Assembly: GCF_030445035.2 (NCBI RefSeq)
Contig: NC_080677.1
Coordinates: 153,389,169 to 153,453,168, forward strand
DNA: 64,000 bases
Direction of reading: 5' to 3'
Source: Dasypus novemcinctus
Lineage: Eukaryota; Chordata; Mammalia; Cingulata; Dasypodidae
In this document: piece by piece, positions 1 to 12,539 of the stretch
Numbering within the stretch: position 1 is the first letter of the stretch
Layout: each line of letters starts with the position of its first letter
Notes under the pieces: generated by a model
The model's input: the letters and a program-made list of their open reading frames with translations, nothing else
The model's database searches: none
What the model was told of the DNA's origin: nothing
Translations under genes and position numbers: made by a program

Positions 1-356
1 TTTGCATGGAATATCTTTTTCCAACCTATTACTTACTATCTATTTGTGTCCTTGGTTCTAAGTTGAGCCTCTTGTGGACAAGGTATAGATGGACCATATT
101 CTTATCCATTCTGCCAATCTGTACCTTTTAGTAGGGAATTTAATCCATTAATATTAGTGTTATTACTATAAAGGCAGTACTTAATTCAACCATTTTATCT
201 TTTGGCTTTTATATGGCATACCTTATTATATTATATTTATTTTACCCTTTTAATTACCCTTATTGATAATCTTCATTTCTACACTCTCCTACAAACTCTC
301 TCTCCTGTCTTTTCCTTTCAGCTTGCAAAAACCCCTTTAATATTTCTTTTATTTTA
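1..356 (-). mobile_element. L1 5' ORF2 region, antisense fragment
   Basis: The reverse complement matches the ORF1-ORF2 spacer and early ORF2 as seen in the plus-strand copies at 16440-16570 and 34370-34500 (for example TTTAATCCATTAATATTA). It continues left of the window. Confidence 0.65.
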
Positions 357-700
357 TTTTTTTTTTTGTATTTCAAACTTTATTTCAAATTCAAAAAATA
401 AAATACCAGACAAAAGGCAGCTTAACAAGTTATGAAAACATTACTCCAAAAAATTTTGTCTAGGCACTTTTATTTCATCTAATCCTAAAAACAAATTCAA
501 TTGTGCCTCCAGTGTTTAGAAAGATACATAGATGAGCACAGATTGGTTACATCACATGATCAAGGTCTCCTTGTAAATAATAAAATGAAGAAGAAAAAAT
601 GCTTAATCATATTCATATCTCAAAACTAAACATCGTATTCTTTTTTTTTACCTTTAGCATTATATAGTACCTTCTTTGCTTTTCCTACAAAATATTACAA
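357..700 (-). pseudogene. Probable processed retrocopy of an mRNA 3' UTR
   Basis: On the minus strand the sequence ends in AATAAAGTTTGAAATAC followed by a poly-A tract (poly-T at about 357-368 on the plus strand). This is the arrangement of a 3'-truncated processed pseudogene. It sits against antisense L1. The right edge is approximate and the source gene is not recognised. Confidence 0.5.
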
Positions 701-1435
701 TATTATTTTTAATCATAACCTATAAGTTACATTAGTTATATTTTCCCATGTATCACCATATTCTTAATGTCTTGAAGTAGAAGAACATCCCTATATTTAT
801 ATTATTAACGACACTCCTCATCCACCACCAAAATCACTGTTATGCAATCCCTATATTATTCTCCAGCATCTTCCAACTAATATTAACCTCCCTAGACTAC
901 CCACTTCAGCCACAAACACATCCATAAATCAACAATATTAGTTACATTCATGATAATGTGTTACCATCAAGTCCATCCATTACCACATATTTACAATTGA
1001 CCTTATTAAACATTTTACATACACCAGCATTAGCTCCCCCTTCTCAACCCACATTCCATCTCCCACCAACCTACATTCCATAATCCAACTCCGTATGTCT
1101 ATTCATGCTATTTAGTTCATAGTAGTGAGATCATACAGTATTCATTCTTTTGTGTCTGGTTTATTTCACTCAACATAATGTCCTCAAAGTTACTACATGT
1201 TGTCGTGTCCTTCCCCAATTTATTTCTTCTTACAGCTCAATAATATTCCATCATATGAATATACCACATTTTGTTTACCCATTCATTAGTTGAGGGACAC
1301 ATAGTTGTTTCCATCTTCTAGCACTTGTGAATAATGCCACTGTCAACATCGGTGTGCAAATACCTGTTTGTGTCCTTGCTTTCAGTTCTTCTGAATATAT
1401 TCCTAGTAGGAGGATTGACAGATCATAATGTAGTT

Positions 1436-1857
1436 TTTTTTAAAGATTTATTTATTTTTTAGATTTCTCCCCTTCTCCCCCAACTCCCCCAGTTGTCTGC
1501 TCTCTGTGTCCATTCACTGTGTGTTCTTGTGTGACTGTTCCTATCTTTATCAGTGGCACCAGGAATCTGTGTTTCTTTTTGTTGTGTCATCTTGTTGTGT
1601 CAGCTCTCTGTGTGTGCGGTGCCATTCTTGGGTAGGCTGCACTTTCTTTTGCACTGAGCAGCTCTCCTTATGAGGCGCACTCCTTGCGCATGGGGCTCCC
1701 CTATGCGGGGGACACCCCTATGTGGCAAGGCACTCCTTGCACACACCAGCACTGCACATGGGTCAGCTCCACATGGGTCAAGGAGGCCCTGGGTTTGAAC
1801 CACAGACCTCCCATGTGGTAGGCAGATGCCCTATCCATTGGGCCAAGTCCGTTTCCC
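1436..1857 (-). mobile_element. DAS-like SINE
   Basis: Reverse orientation, tRNA-like head ending GGGCCAAGTCCGTTTCCC at about 1840-1857. Flanked by CATAATGTAGTT at 1424-1435 and 1858-1869. Confidence 0.92.
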
Positions 1858-2230
1858 CATAATGTAGTTCTATATTTAGCTTCCTGAGGAACTGCCAAAC
1901 TGTCTTCTAGACAAGCTGCACCATTGTACACTTCCACCACAGTGACTGAGTGTTCCTATTTTTCCACATCCTGTCAGTACTTGTAGTTTTCTGGGGTTTT
2001 TTATATATTAAGTGTGAAATAATAGCTCATTATAGTTTAGCTCTGTATTTCCCTAATAGCTAGTGATGTTGAACATTTTTTCATGTGCTTTCTTAGTCAT
2101 TTGTATTTCCTCTTTGGAAAAAATGTCTATTCAAGTATTTTGCCCATTTTTTAAACAGGTTGCTTATCTTTTTATCATTGAGTTGTATGATCTTTTTATA
2201 TAACATGCATATCAAACCCTTGCCCTGGTA

Positions 2231-2333
2231 GCAGATGTAGCTCAAGTGGTTGAGCACCTACTTACCATGTACAAGGTCGTGGGTTCAATCAACAGTACCT
2301 CTTAAAAAATAATAATAATAACAACAACAAAAA
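2231..2333 (+). mobile_element. Short tRNA-derived SINE
   Basis: Only the tRNA-like head (A box TAGCTCAAGTGG, B-box-like GGGTTCAATC) plus an A-rich tail. This is a monomeric relative of the longer SINEs. Confidence 0.8.
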
Positions 2334-2921
2334 CATCTTGTTTCCAAATATTTTCTTCCACTGAGTAGGCTTTGGGTATAAGAAACTACCTCCTGCCACA
2401 TTATCTGGAAGGTGTTTCCTTACATTTTCTTCTAGGCATTTCATAGTTCTAGCTTTTATATTTAGGTCTTTAGTTCATTTTGAGTTGTTTTTTGTATATG
2501 GTGTGAGTCAGGGGTTTTCTTTCCTTTTTTGGATATGAATATCCATATTTTCCAGCATTATTTGTTGAATAGACTGTTCTGGCCCAGGTGGGTGGGTTTC
2601 ATAACCTTGTCAAAAGTCACGAGTTTAGATATAAGGGCCTATTTCTGAATTCTGGAGGATGCACAGTATTCTTCCAGTCTGAAGATCCCCAAAGCAGCTC
2701 CCTCAGACAGTTTTTGCCCTACCTACATTGTTTTTGTGAGAAAACAATGCCTACCTACTCCAACCCATCTCCCACAAAGTCCTGGTAGAAACCCTTTAAA
2801 ATTGAGGAAGTTCTATTCCTAGTATGCTGAAAATATATGATGTGTATCCATGAATGATCATTGAATAGCAAATAATTTGTTTGAATCATGATCCTTTCAA
2901 TATGGTAAATTGCATTATTGA

Positions 2922-3155
2922 TTTTTGGGGGGGTACCGGGGGCCAGATATTGAACCCAGGACCTTGTATGTGGGAATCTGGCACTCAACCACCAAGCCAC
3001 ATCAGCTGCCCTGTTGTTGCTTTTTTGTTTTTGTTTTTGTTTTTGTTTTTCTTTCTTGTTGTTGGATTCTGTTTTTTGAGGAGGCACCAGGAACCAAAGT
3101 TGGGATCTCTCATGTGGGATGTGGGTGCCCCATGACTTGAGCCACATCTACTCCT
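2922..3155 (-). mobile_element. Two nested short tRNA-derived SINEs, antisense
   Basis: Two tRNA-like heads in reverse orientation (ending near 3010 and 3153) separated by a T-rich tail with (GTTTTT)n. TTGATTTTT flanks the pair, suggesting one landed in the tail of the other. Confidence 0.7.
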
Positions 3156-3529
3156 TTGATTTTTAACTGTTAAACCAATCTTGCATTTTTGGGAAAAAGC
3201 CCACTTGATCATAACATACTGTCTCTTTTATATGATCTTAGTTTCCATTTGCTAATATTTTGTTAAGGATTTTGGGGTCCAAGTTCAGGAGGAATATTGA
3301 TCTGTAGTTTCCTGTTCTTGTACTGTTCTTGCCATGTTTTGATATGGTTACTGTAGCCTGGCCTCATAAGACAAACTGGAGAGCCCTCTCCTATTATCAT
3401 TTCTATAAGATCAATGTTACTTCTTACTGAAGTGTGTGATAGAATTTTAGGTGAAGGCATCTAGTTCTGATATTTTATTTTTAGGCTGGTTGGGGTTTTT
3501 TCTTTAAACATCTCACTCTAGTCTCTTCT

Positions 3530-4145
3530 TACTTGATTGCATTATTTCTAAAGAAAGTTTGATATAAATCTTATCCTTTTTCTTCCATAAGTAAAGTGTT
3601 TTTTTCCTGTGGCTTTTTAAAAATTTTATCTTTGTCTTTAATTTTCCAGTTTGAATATGATATGCCTAAAGTAGATATATCTGGTATTTATCCTGATTGA
3701 TGTTCCCTGACATTCCTGGATCTGTGGATTGATATCTTTCAATAGTTTTGGAAAATTCTCAGCATTATTACATCAAATATTTCTTCTGTCCCTCTCTTTC
3801 TTCTTCTTCTTTTGATACTCCCATTATACATATGTTACACCTTTTGTAATTGTATTATAGTTCTAGGATATGCTGTTCCTTTTTTTCTTTAGCTTTTTTT
3901 CTCTTTGATTTTAAGTTTGAGAAGTTTCTATTGACATATCTTCAAGCTCACTGATTCTTTTCTTAGCTGTATTCAGCCTACTGATAAGCCCATCAAAGGC
4001 ATTCTTCATTTCTGTTACGGTACTTTTTATTTCTAGCATTTTCTTTGGTTCTTTCTTAGAATTTCCATCTCTCTCCTTACATGACCCATCTAATCTTGCT
4101 TATTTTCCACTTTTTTCATTAGAACCATTAGCATATTTTTAAAAT
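3530..4145 (-). repeat. Old LINE-like sequence, antisense
   Basis: AT-rich sequence with phrases common in ancient L1 or HAL1 copies on the reverse strand (for example TTTTCCAGTTTGAATATGA). Family uncertain; no open frame. Confidence 0.4.
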
Positions 4146-4199
4146 TCATTACAAACTTTATTTTTAGAGAAGTTTTAGATTACAGAAAATTACATCAAA

Positions 4200-5765
4200 G
4201 GATAGGGGATTGCCCATAGTACCCCCAGCAATGGCAAGGAAGATATTATATCAATTCTAAGGTACAACAATGGGGGGGTGGGTATAAAGGGGTATGGGAT
4301 TTTTCCTTTCATAGTAATGAAAATGTTCTAAAATTGACAGAGGTGATGATAACTCTATAATGAAAAGAAGAGCCAAGAAGTATACACTTTGAATGGATCA
4401 GTCAAAGCATGGAACTGTATAATACAGTGAATCCTGTGGTGGAAGATGAACTGTGGCTAACAGAACAAATATGAGAAAGTTCTTTTATGAGTTATAACAG
4501 ATATATAATATACTAATACAGGGTATTAATAATTGGGTGAGTTGGGATAAAAATACACCAAATGTAAGATATGGGTTAGCGTTAGCAGTAATATTTTCAC
4601 AATGCTCTTTCATAGTTTGCAACAAATGTTTCACAGCAATGCATGGTATGGGTGGTGGAGTGATGTATGGGACCCCTGTATGATGACATGCATGTTTGTT
4701 TCATAAATTCACAGCTTTTCCTATACACTTATTGTTTATGTAGATTCATGTATGAATGACACACTTCAAAAAAACAATAAATTTTATTTCTACACACTAG
4801 CAAAAAAAAATATTCGAAAATTAAAATTAAAATAATTCCATTAACAGTAGCATCATAAAACAATAGTATGAAATTACTTAGAGAAAAATTTAACTAAGTA
4901 CATGTAAGACCTGTATACCAAAATATAAAAATCAATGCTGGACAAAATTAAAGAAAAACTAAATAAGTAGAGACATGGACTATGTTCATGGATCAGAAGA
5001 CTCAGAATTTTTAATATATCAATTCTCCTAAAAATTGTTCTGGAAAGTAACTGCAATCCCAATAAAATCCTAGCAGCTTATTTGTAAAAACTGAATACAA
5101 AGGATCTAGAATATCCAAAATAATTTTGACAAAGAACAATGATCTACTCTGATTTCAAGATTTACTATAAAGCTGGCATAGGAAAAAAATCAAATAAATA
5201 AATAAGTGGAAAAGAATCAAAAGTCCAGTAATAGACCCACACTTGGACATTCAATCAATTTTTGGCAAAAGGCATCAAAAAAAAAGGAAACGTCTCAAAT
5301 AATAACAGGGGTCACTATGCTATACAATCCCATGTTTCAAATAATAATGCTGGACAAACAGATAAGCATATGGAAAAAAAAATCCATGACATCTATTCAT
5401 GCCACACATAAAAATTAAGTTGAAATGGATCACAGATCTATACATAAAAGCTAAAACTATGATATAAAGCTTCTAAAAGATAACATAGGAGAATGTCTTC
5501 ATGCCTTATGTAAAACACATACATATAGTTCCATGTATATAAAGTTCCAAGAAAGGCAAAAATAATCTAAGCTAATAGATCTCAAAACAGTGGCTGCCTT
5601 GCAGTGGGAAAAGGTTGTGTGAATTGAAAGGGGACAAAGGAATATGTCTGAAGTGATGGAAATATTCCATATCTTGATTCATGTATGGGACACAAATGTG
5701 TATACACCTATCAATACTCATCAAAATGTATTTTACTTTTTGTAAAATAAAGTCATTCAGTTTTT
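4200..5765 (+). mobile_element. L1 3' UTR and ORF2 C-terminal fragments, sense
   Basis: 4200-4775 is an L1 3' UTR also present at 43170-43560. 4776-5765 is a separate older ORF2 3' part with its own tail. Only short open frames remain. Confidence 0.7.
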
Positions 5766-6066
5766 AAAAAGAGAATTTAGATTCAGTTCTTCCTTCCCTC
5801 TGCCTTTCCTCCCTACTTTTTTTAAAATTTTAATGAAGTATATCATACATGAACATACATACACAATAAGTATGTAGTAAAAGTTGTGAACTTAAAAAAT
5901 AAATATGCACAACATCTTACAGGGGTCCCATATATCACCCAATTACCAACACCTTGCATTGTTGTGAAACATTTGTTACAAACCATGTAAGAGCATTGTC
6001 AAAATATTACTACTAACTCTAACCCATATCTTATATTTGGTATATTTTCCCCCAAACTCACCCTAT

Positions 6067-6861
6067 TATTTTTTTTCTCTTCCCCTCCCCCTCCCTGCCC
6101 TGCTGTGTTTTTCTGGGTTTTGTTTGTTTGTTTGTTTGTTTTTGCTATCTGTGAATGGACACATTCACAGATCTTCTGTATCTATTTTTCTTTTTGTCTT
6201 CTCTTCTCCTCTTTCTCCTCTAGGATTCACTGCAATCCGATCCTGGCAACCTCTGATGTGGAGAGAGGTTCCCTATCAATTGCACCACCTCAGTTCCTGA
6301 TCTCTGCTGTGCTTCACCTTGACTCTCCCCTTCGTCTCTCTTTTGTTGCGTCATCATCAGCTTCGCAACTCACATGGGCACTGGCTCACCATGCAGGCAT
6401 GCGGCTTGCTGTGCAGGCACTTGGCTCACCACATGGGCACTGGCTCACCACACAAGCAATGGCTCACTACACAGGCACTCACGTGGGCACTCAGTTCACC
6501 ACATGGACACTTGTGCAGTCATGCAGCTCATCACTCAGGCATTCACGTGGACACTCAGCTCGCCACATGGGCACTCAGCTCCCCACACGGGTACTTATGT
6601 GAGCACTTGGCTCACCATGTGGGCGCTCAGCTCACCATGCGGGCACTCACATGGGTACTCAGCTCGCCACATGGGCACTCGGCTCGCCACGTGGGCACTT
6701 GGCTCACTGTGCAGGCACTTGGCTTGCCATGTGGGCACTGACTCACTGCACAGGCACACTTTCTCTTCTTTTTTTTTCCACCAGGAGACCCCAGGGATCA
6801 GACCCAGGTCTTCCCATATGGTAGGCAGAGGCCTTATCACTTGAGCCACATCTGCTTCCCT
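6067..6861 (-). mobile_element. DAS-like SINE with expanded internal minisatellite, copy 1
   Basis: A SINE in reverse orientation: T/C-rich tail side at 6067-6160, unique middle at 6180-6365, tandem repeats at 6366-6755, tRNA-like head ending GCCACATCTGCTTCCC near 6860. It is almost twice as long as the ordinary SINEs here because of the repeats. The middle is shared with 12900-13150. Confidence 0.8.
6366..6755 (-). repeat. Minisatellite of about 20 bases inside the SINE
   Basis: About 19-20 units with the theme GGGCACTCAGCTCGCCACAT and many point changes. Because 3 x 20 bases give a 20-residue period, three plus-strand frames stay open at once (reading patterns such as HHMGTQLATWALGSPCGH). 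These are not genes. Confidence 0.9.
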
Positions 6862-7014
6862 AAAATATATTTTTATTACAGAAGTTGTGAACTTAAAAAA
6901 CAATCATGCACATATGTATAATTCCCATACAACATTCCTTCATCAACACACCGCACCATGGTGGGACATTTGTTACAGATTATGAGATAATATCATCAGA
7001 CATCAATCCCAATA

Positions 7015-7500
7015 AAAATTCCAATAACATTTTTTAAACAAATGGAAAACACAGTTATCAAATTTATTTGAAAGGGTAGGGGGTCCGAATAGCCAGAAAC
7101 ATCTCAAAAAGGAAAGTGAATTTGGAAGATTCTCGCTTCTGGACTTTGAAGTATATTACCTAGTTACAATGGTAAAAACAGCATGGTGCTGGCATAAAGA
7201 TAGACACTAAGACCAATGGAACTGAACTGATGATGGTTCAGAAACAGACCCTCACATCAATGGTCAAGTGATTTTTAACAAACCTCTCAAACCCATGCTG
7301 CTCAGGCAGAATAGTCTATTCAACAAATGGTGCTGGGAAAACTGGATATCCATAGCCAAAAGAAAGAAAGAAGTCCCCTGTCGCATACCTTATACAGAAA
7401 TTAACTCAAAATGGATCAAAAACCTAAATATAAAAGCGAGAACCATAAAGCTCCTAGAAGAAAATGGAGGAAAACATCTTCCTCCTTACTTTCAACTAAA
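7015..7500 (+). mobile_element. L1 ORF2 3' fragment, sense
   Basis: ORF2 sequence with the phrases ACAGCATGGTGCTGGCATAAA and AACAAATGGTGCTGGGAAAA, as in the other L1 copies. It stops abruptly near 7500. Confidence 0.75.
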
Positions 7501-8007
7501 ACACAGACAAAAGAGCAGGCCAGCTACAGCCATCTTATGATGAGCCACAAGGATATTACCAAGAGAATTGCACAGCCTTTGGCTCTCACATCCTTGACTT
7601 ACTGAAACAGCACTGAACTTCCTACTTTAAGACTTCTTATTAGGTGAAAGAAAAATAAAACTCTATCTTGTCAATGACAAAATTAACTATTTAATAAAAG
7701 AGCAATCTTCTATGTGTAAATTTATACTTTGGTTGAATATTAAGAAATATGTTAAAACAATTCATATCAATAGTTGAATGCGAGAAACCATATAATCATC
7801 TTAAGAGTTATATTACTTCAATGTACACCAAAGAGGCATTGTTAAAACTCAATAACTTCCTTTATTTATTTTGTTGTTTTTATTTAGCTAACTAGGAATA
7901 GAAGAATACCTTCTAAACATGATAAAGAATATATACACTTCAAACCAACAGCAACCACCTCATTAAAAATGAAATAGGAGTGTCATTAGCATTAACAAGA
8001 GGTTCGA

Positions 8008-8361
8008 GGGAAATGGCTGTGGCTCAATCAATTGGGCTCCCGTCTACCATATGGGAGGCCCTGGGTTCATGTCCCAGGGCCTCCTTGTGAAGGCAGGCTC
8101 GCCCATATGCCACAGAGAACCACCTGGCCCACAAGTGCTGCAGAGAGCCGACTCAGCAAGGTGACGCAACAAAAAAAGAGAGGCAAGCAAAAACACAGAA
8201 CAGCACACAGTGAATGGACACAGAGAGCAGACTACAAGTGAGCCACAAGGGGGAAGGGGAAATAAAATAAATAATAAATACAGACACAGAAGAATGCACA
8301 GCGAATGGATACAGAGAGCAGACAGCATGCACAACGCCACAAAGGGGGGGATTAAAAAAAA
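8008..8361 (+). mobile_element. DAS-like SINE near CCDC7 exon 2
   Basis: Head with A box TGGCTCAATCA and B-box region, repeated AGCGAATGGA-type phrases in the tail region (two copies of the CACAG...GAATGGA...GAGAGCAGAC phrase), A-rich end. Imperfect flanks AAGAGGTTC and AAGAGGGTC. Confidence 0.85.
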
Positions 8362-8617
8362 AAGAGGGTCAAATATTTGGTGGATATATGGACTATTATA
8401 AATAAAATAAATTTCAAAAAAGGAGATTCAAGATATGGGTATTCTTTAATTAAACTTTAAGATAGGTGCTGGCAAAAATTCATACACTACTTTCAAGTTT
8501 CCCAAAATGATCATTTTTATCAATTAGGAATTCATTCTGAGAACATATATAGACTCCAAAAGAAAATCTCAGCCTTTGCAGTGCTAATGTTGCTACATTA
8601 GGGTTGCATATACTTAC

Positions 8618-8713
8618 AGATAAAAATGATTCTTCTTCATTTTCAGGCTTCTCAACTCTTTTTTTTCTACTTACATCATCATATCCATAGGTTTCTTCCA
8701 AAGCAGAAACAAC
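8618..8713 (-). CDS. CCDC7: CCDC7 second coding exon (residues 94-125)
   Basis: The minus strand shows an acceptor (GGTAG|GTTGTT) at 8714-8715, 32 in-frame codons, and a textbook donor (TCT|GTAAGTAT) starting at 8617. The product begins VVSALEETYG and ends ESFLS. It continues the preceding exon without a phase change (KHLKM then VVSALEETYG), as in human CCDC7, where a VVSTLEETYG segment follows KHLKM. The middle (DDVSRKKRVEKPENEEE) is charged and diverges from the human sequence as I remember it, which fits a fast-evolving testis gene. The in-frame methionine upstream of the acceptor is not the start. The next exon, expected to begin with a VGDDMN-like segment, was not found between 1 and 8600, so the gene continues outside the window. 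No disabling change is seen in either exon. Confidence 0.88.
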
Positions 8714-10218
<1,505 letters not shown>

Positions 10219-10554
10219 TTACAGTTGAAAATTTTTATTTTTCCCTGTAAATAAAACATTAAGAGAATCAGAAAAAATACCACACCATTTTATTACTCAC
10301 CAAAAAGAAAGTCACACCCAATTAAATTCACATACTATATTTCATTTTTGTTGATCTAATGCTTTAGCAATTTTCTCACAGTAAATCAAGCACTTTTGGA
10401 AGCTACAATAATACTTTTGGCTCTTTTGCGTTTCAATTAATTAGACAAAACAAACAAAAATACACTTACAAAGTACCTAATTTACATCACAAGTTATTTA
10501 AACCCAAGAATAAAAATAAATTAAAAGCTCCATCATTTTTAAGCTAACATATGC

Positions 10555-10675
10555 CCTTTAACATACATTATTCCAATTTTACCTGTTGGTAAACTGAGGA
10601 TGAGAGAAGTTAAACGACTAGCCAAAAGTCACATAGCTAATAAGTGTCGGAATTCAACACAAGTCAGTTTGGTTA
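10555..10675 (+). repeat. MIR SINE fragment
   Basis: MIR core features: CATTATTCCAATTTTACC, AAACTGAGG...GAGAAGTTAA and GTCACATAGCTAATAAGTG. Confidence 0.85.
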
Positions 10676-11195
10676 CAAATCACAAAATGGAATGGGAAAC
10701 ACTCCTAACAATAAATAATAATGATAAAATGGGGGAAGGACTATGAGAAACCCCGAGTGGTAACTGAAGTTTGATTTATATATGGGGAATTTAGAAGGAG
10801 AAATGTAGGGAGGGAAGAAGGGAAAAGAAGCCATAAGAAAAGTTTTAGAAAAAATTTTAGAAAAAAAAACTCCTAAATTTTATTCTTACCATTTCCCCAT
10901 ACCTTGGGACAATAGCCTAGGCCTAGGACATCAGAAAGGTAATATCAAGGGAGCCTCAAAACCTGCAGGGATAAGGAAGTATGCAAAGCATATGCTGGGC
11001 AAAACAGGATTCCACATCTCCACTTGCTTCCCCCTCCAAAGCTAATTGATTATGAATCAGAACAATGCCTCTTCCCCAAGAGATAATAAGTATACGCCTG
11101 AGCTGGTGAGTTGTCTAGTAGAGTAACAAAAATAAGATAGAATAAAACAGGTTCTCTTTTTCTGAAGATCTCTACACTTAGGCTAATAACATTAT

Positions 11196-11651
11196 CCTGG
11201 GTTGAATTGTGTCCCCCAAAAGGGACACCCTTCACAGGTACTTAACTCCCAGTACCTGTGAATCTGACCTTATTTGAAAATAGGGTCTTTGTAGATGTAA
11301 TCAAGTTAAGATTAGGTCATACTGGATTATGTTGGACCCTAAATTCAATGACTGGTGTCTTTATAATAAGGCCATGTGAAGACAGATAACCCAGAGAAGA
11401 AGGCCGTTGAATGATAGAGACTGGAGTAAGGCAGCCACAAGCCAAGGAATGCCCAGGATTGCTAGCAGCCACCAAGTGCTATAAAGAGGCAAAGAAGAAT
11501 TCTTTCCTAGAGCTTTCAGAGGGAGCATGACCCTGCCGATAGTTTGATTTCAGACTTCTAGCCTCCAGAATGGTAAGAGAATAAATGTCTATTGTTGTAG
11601 GCTACCCAGTTTGTGGTACTTTGTTACAGCAGTCTTAGAAAACTAATACAG
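11196..11651 (+). mobile_element. MLT1A-like MaLR LTR
   Basis: It reads like the MLT1A consensus from GGTTGAATTGTGTCCCCC to GAAAACTAATACA, including GACCTTATTTGAAAATAGGG and AGAATAAATGTCTATTGTTG. It is an old mammalian-wide LTR, here upstream of the first CCDC7 coding exon. Confidence 0.9.
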
Positions 11652-11959
11652 TCACCTCCTCTCAAACCTCCTGAGAGGGACAAAGACTGGGCCTGGCTTT
11701 TGGCCATTTCCTAATAATAAATTATCAGATAGAGTAGCTGACACCCCACGAGCATATCAGCTCACAGGCCAAAGCATCTTAACACTTGAAAAATACAACC
11801 ATTATAAAAAGAGAAACACGGTGATAGGAAGCAGTCAGCCTTGTGGGGCAAGGTGAGGGTAAAGTGAGCCCAGGAGTTAGTGAAGCCACAGGTGGGGTAG
11901 ACGTGGGGGCTGCCTTCCCACACCAGCCTAGTCACAGTAAGGGAAGATTCAGGTAACCA

Positions 11960-12290
11960 CTGTATGGTTTTATTAACAGGTGGTGGAGATGGTAACACCA
12001 CATTGTAAATGAAAGTAATGCCACTGAATTGGTTAAAAATGGTTAAAATGGCCAATTTTATGTTATAAAAATGTTACTATACTTGACAAAAAAAGAACTG
12101 TTATGTGAGTGACTGCTAATAGTATGGGCTTCTTTCTGGGGTGTTGAAAATGTTCTAAAATTGACTGTGGTGATAATTGCACACCTCTGTGAGGACAATG
12201 AAAACTGTTGACTTGTACATTTTAAATGGGTGAATTATATAATATGTGAATTATATCTCAATAAAGCTGTTATTCAAAAAAAAGAAGAAC
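11960..12290 (+). mobile_element. L1M-type 3' ends
   Basis: Two classic mammalian-wide L1M tails in series: AAATGGTTAAAATGGCCAATT near 12036 and GTGAATTATATCTCAATAAA near 12246. Confidence 0.85.
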
Positions 12291-12539
12291 AAAAAAAAAA
12301 GAATCAAAAAAAGATAGTGTGGCAGTGCTCCAGGGTGTATTCACCAAATGCCATACTGAAAAAAAAAAAAAAGATAAATAACAAACTAAAAAATATGTCC
12401 CAATTGCAAAATTATTAGAATGAGCCCAAGAATACACAAACACACACAGTAAGAGAGAGAATATTAGCACTATAAAACAGGTAAAAGAAATATTTTAACG
12501 ACCCAATGAGAAATAATAGGAATGAAAAATATAAAAGAG

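Larger units (their letters stand above)
715..3530 (-). mobile_element. L1 3' part, antisense
   Basis: Reverse-complement L1 3' UTR and ORF2 (for example the target-site-familiar stretch CATAATGTCCTC near 1179). SINEs interrupt it at 1436, 2231 and 2922-3155. Decayed. Confidence 0.75.
5815..7010 (-). mobile_element. L1 3' UTR, antisense, split by a SINE
   Basis: 5815-6065 and 6862-7010 are reverse-complement L1 3' UTR (compare 4560-4740 on plus). The intervening 6067-6861 is the minisatellite SINE. Confidence 0.7.

Noticed and set aside
6105-6844. Overlapping open frames of 140-165 codons with repeated histidine, glycine and tryptophan patterns
   Set aside because: They come from the 20-base minisatellite, which keeps three frames open together. 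No start context, splice sites or family match.
1-8600. Third CCDC7 coding exon
   Set aside because: I looked on the minus strand for a VGDDMN-like exon with splice sites and found none. The stretch is filled by L1 and SINE copies.
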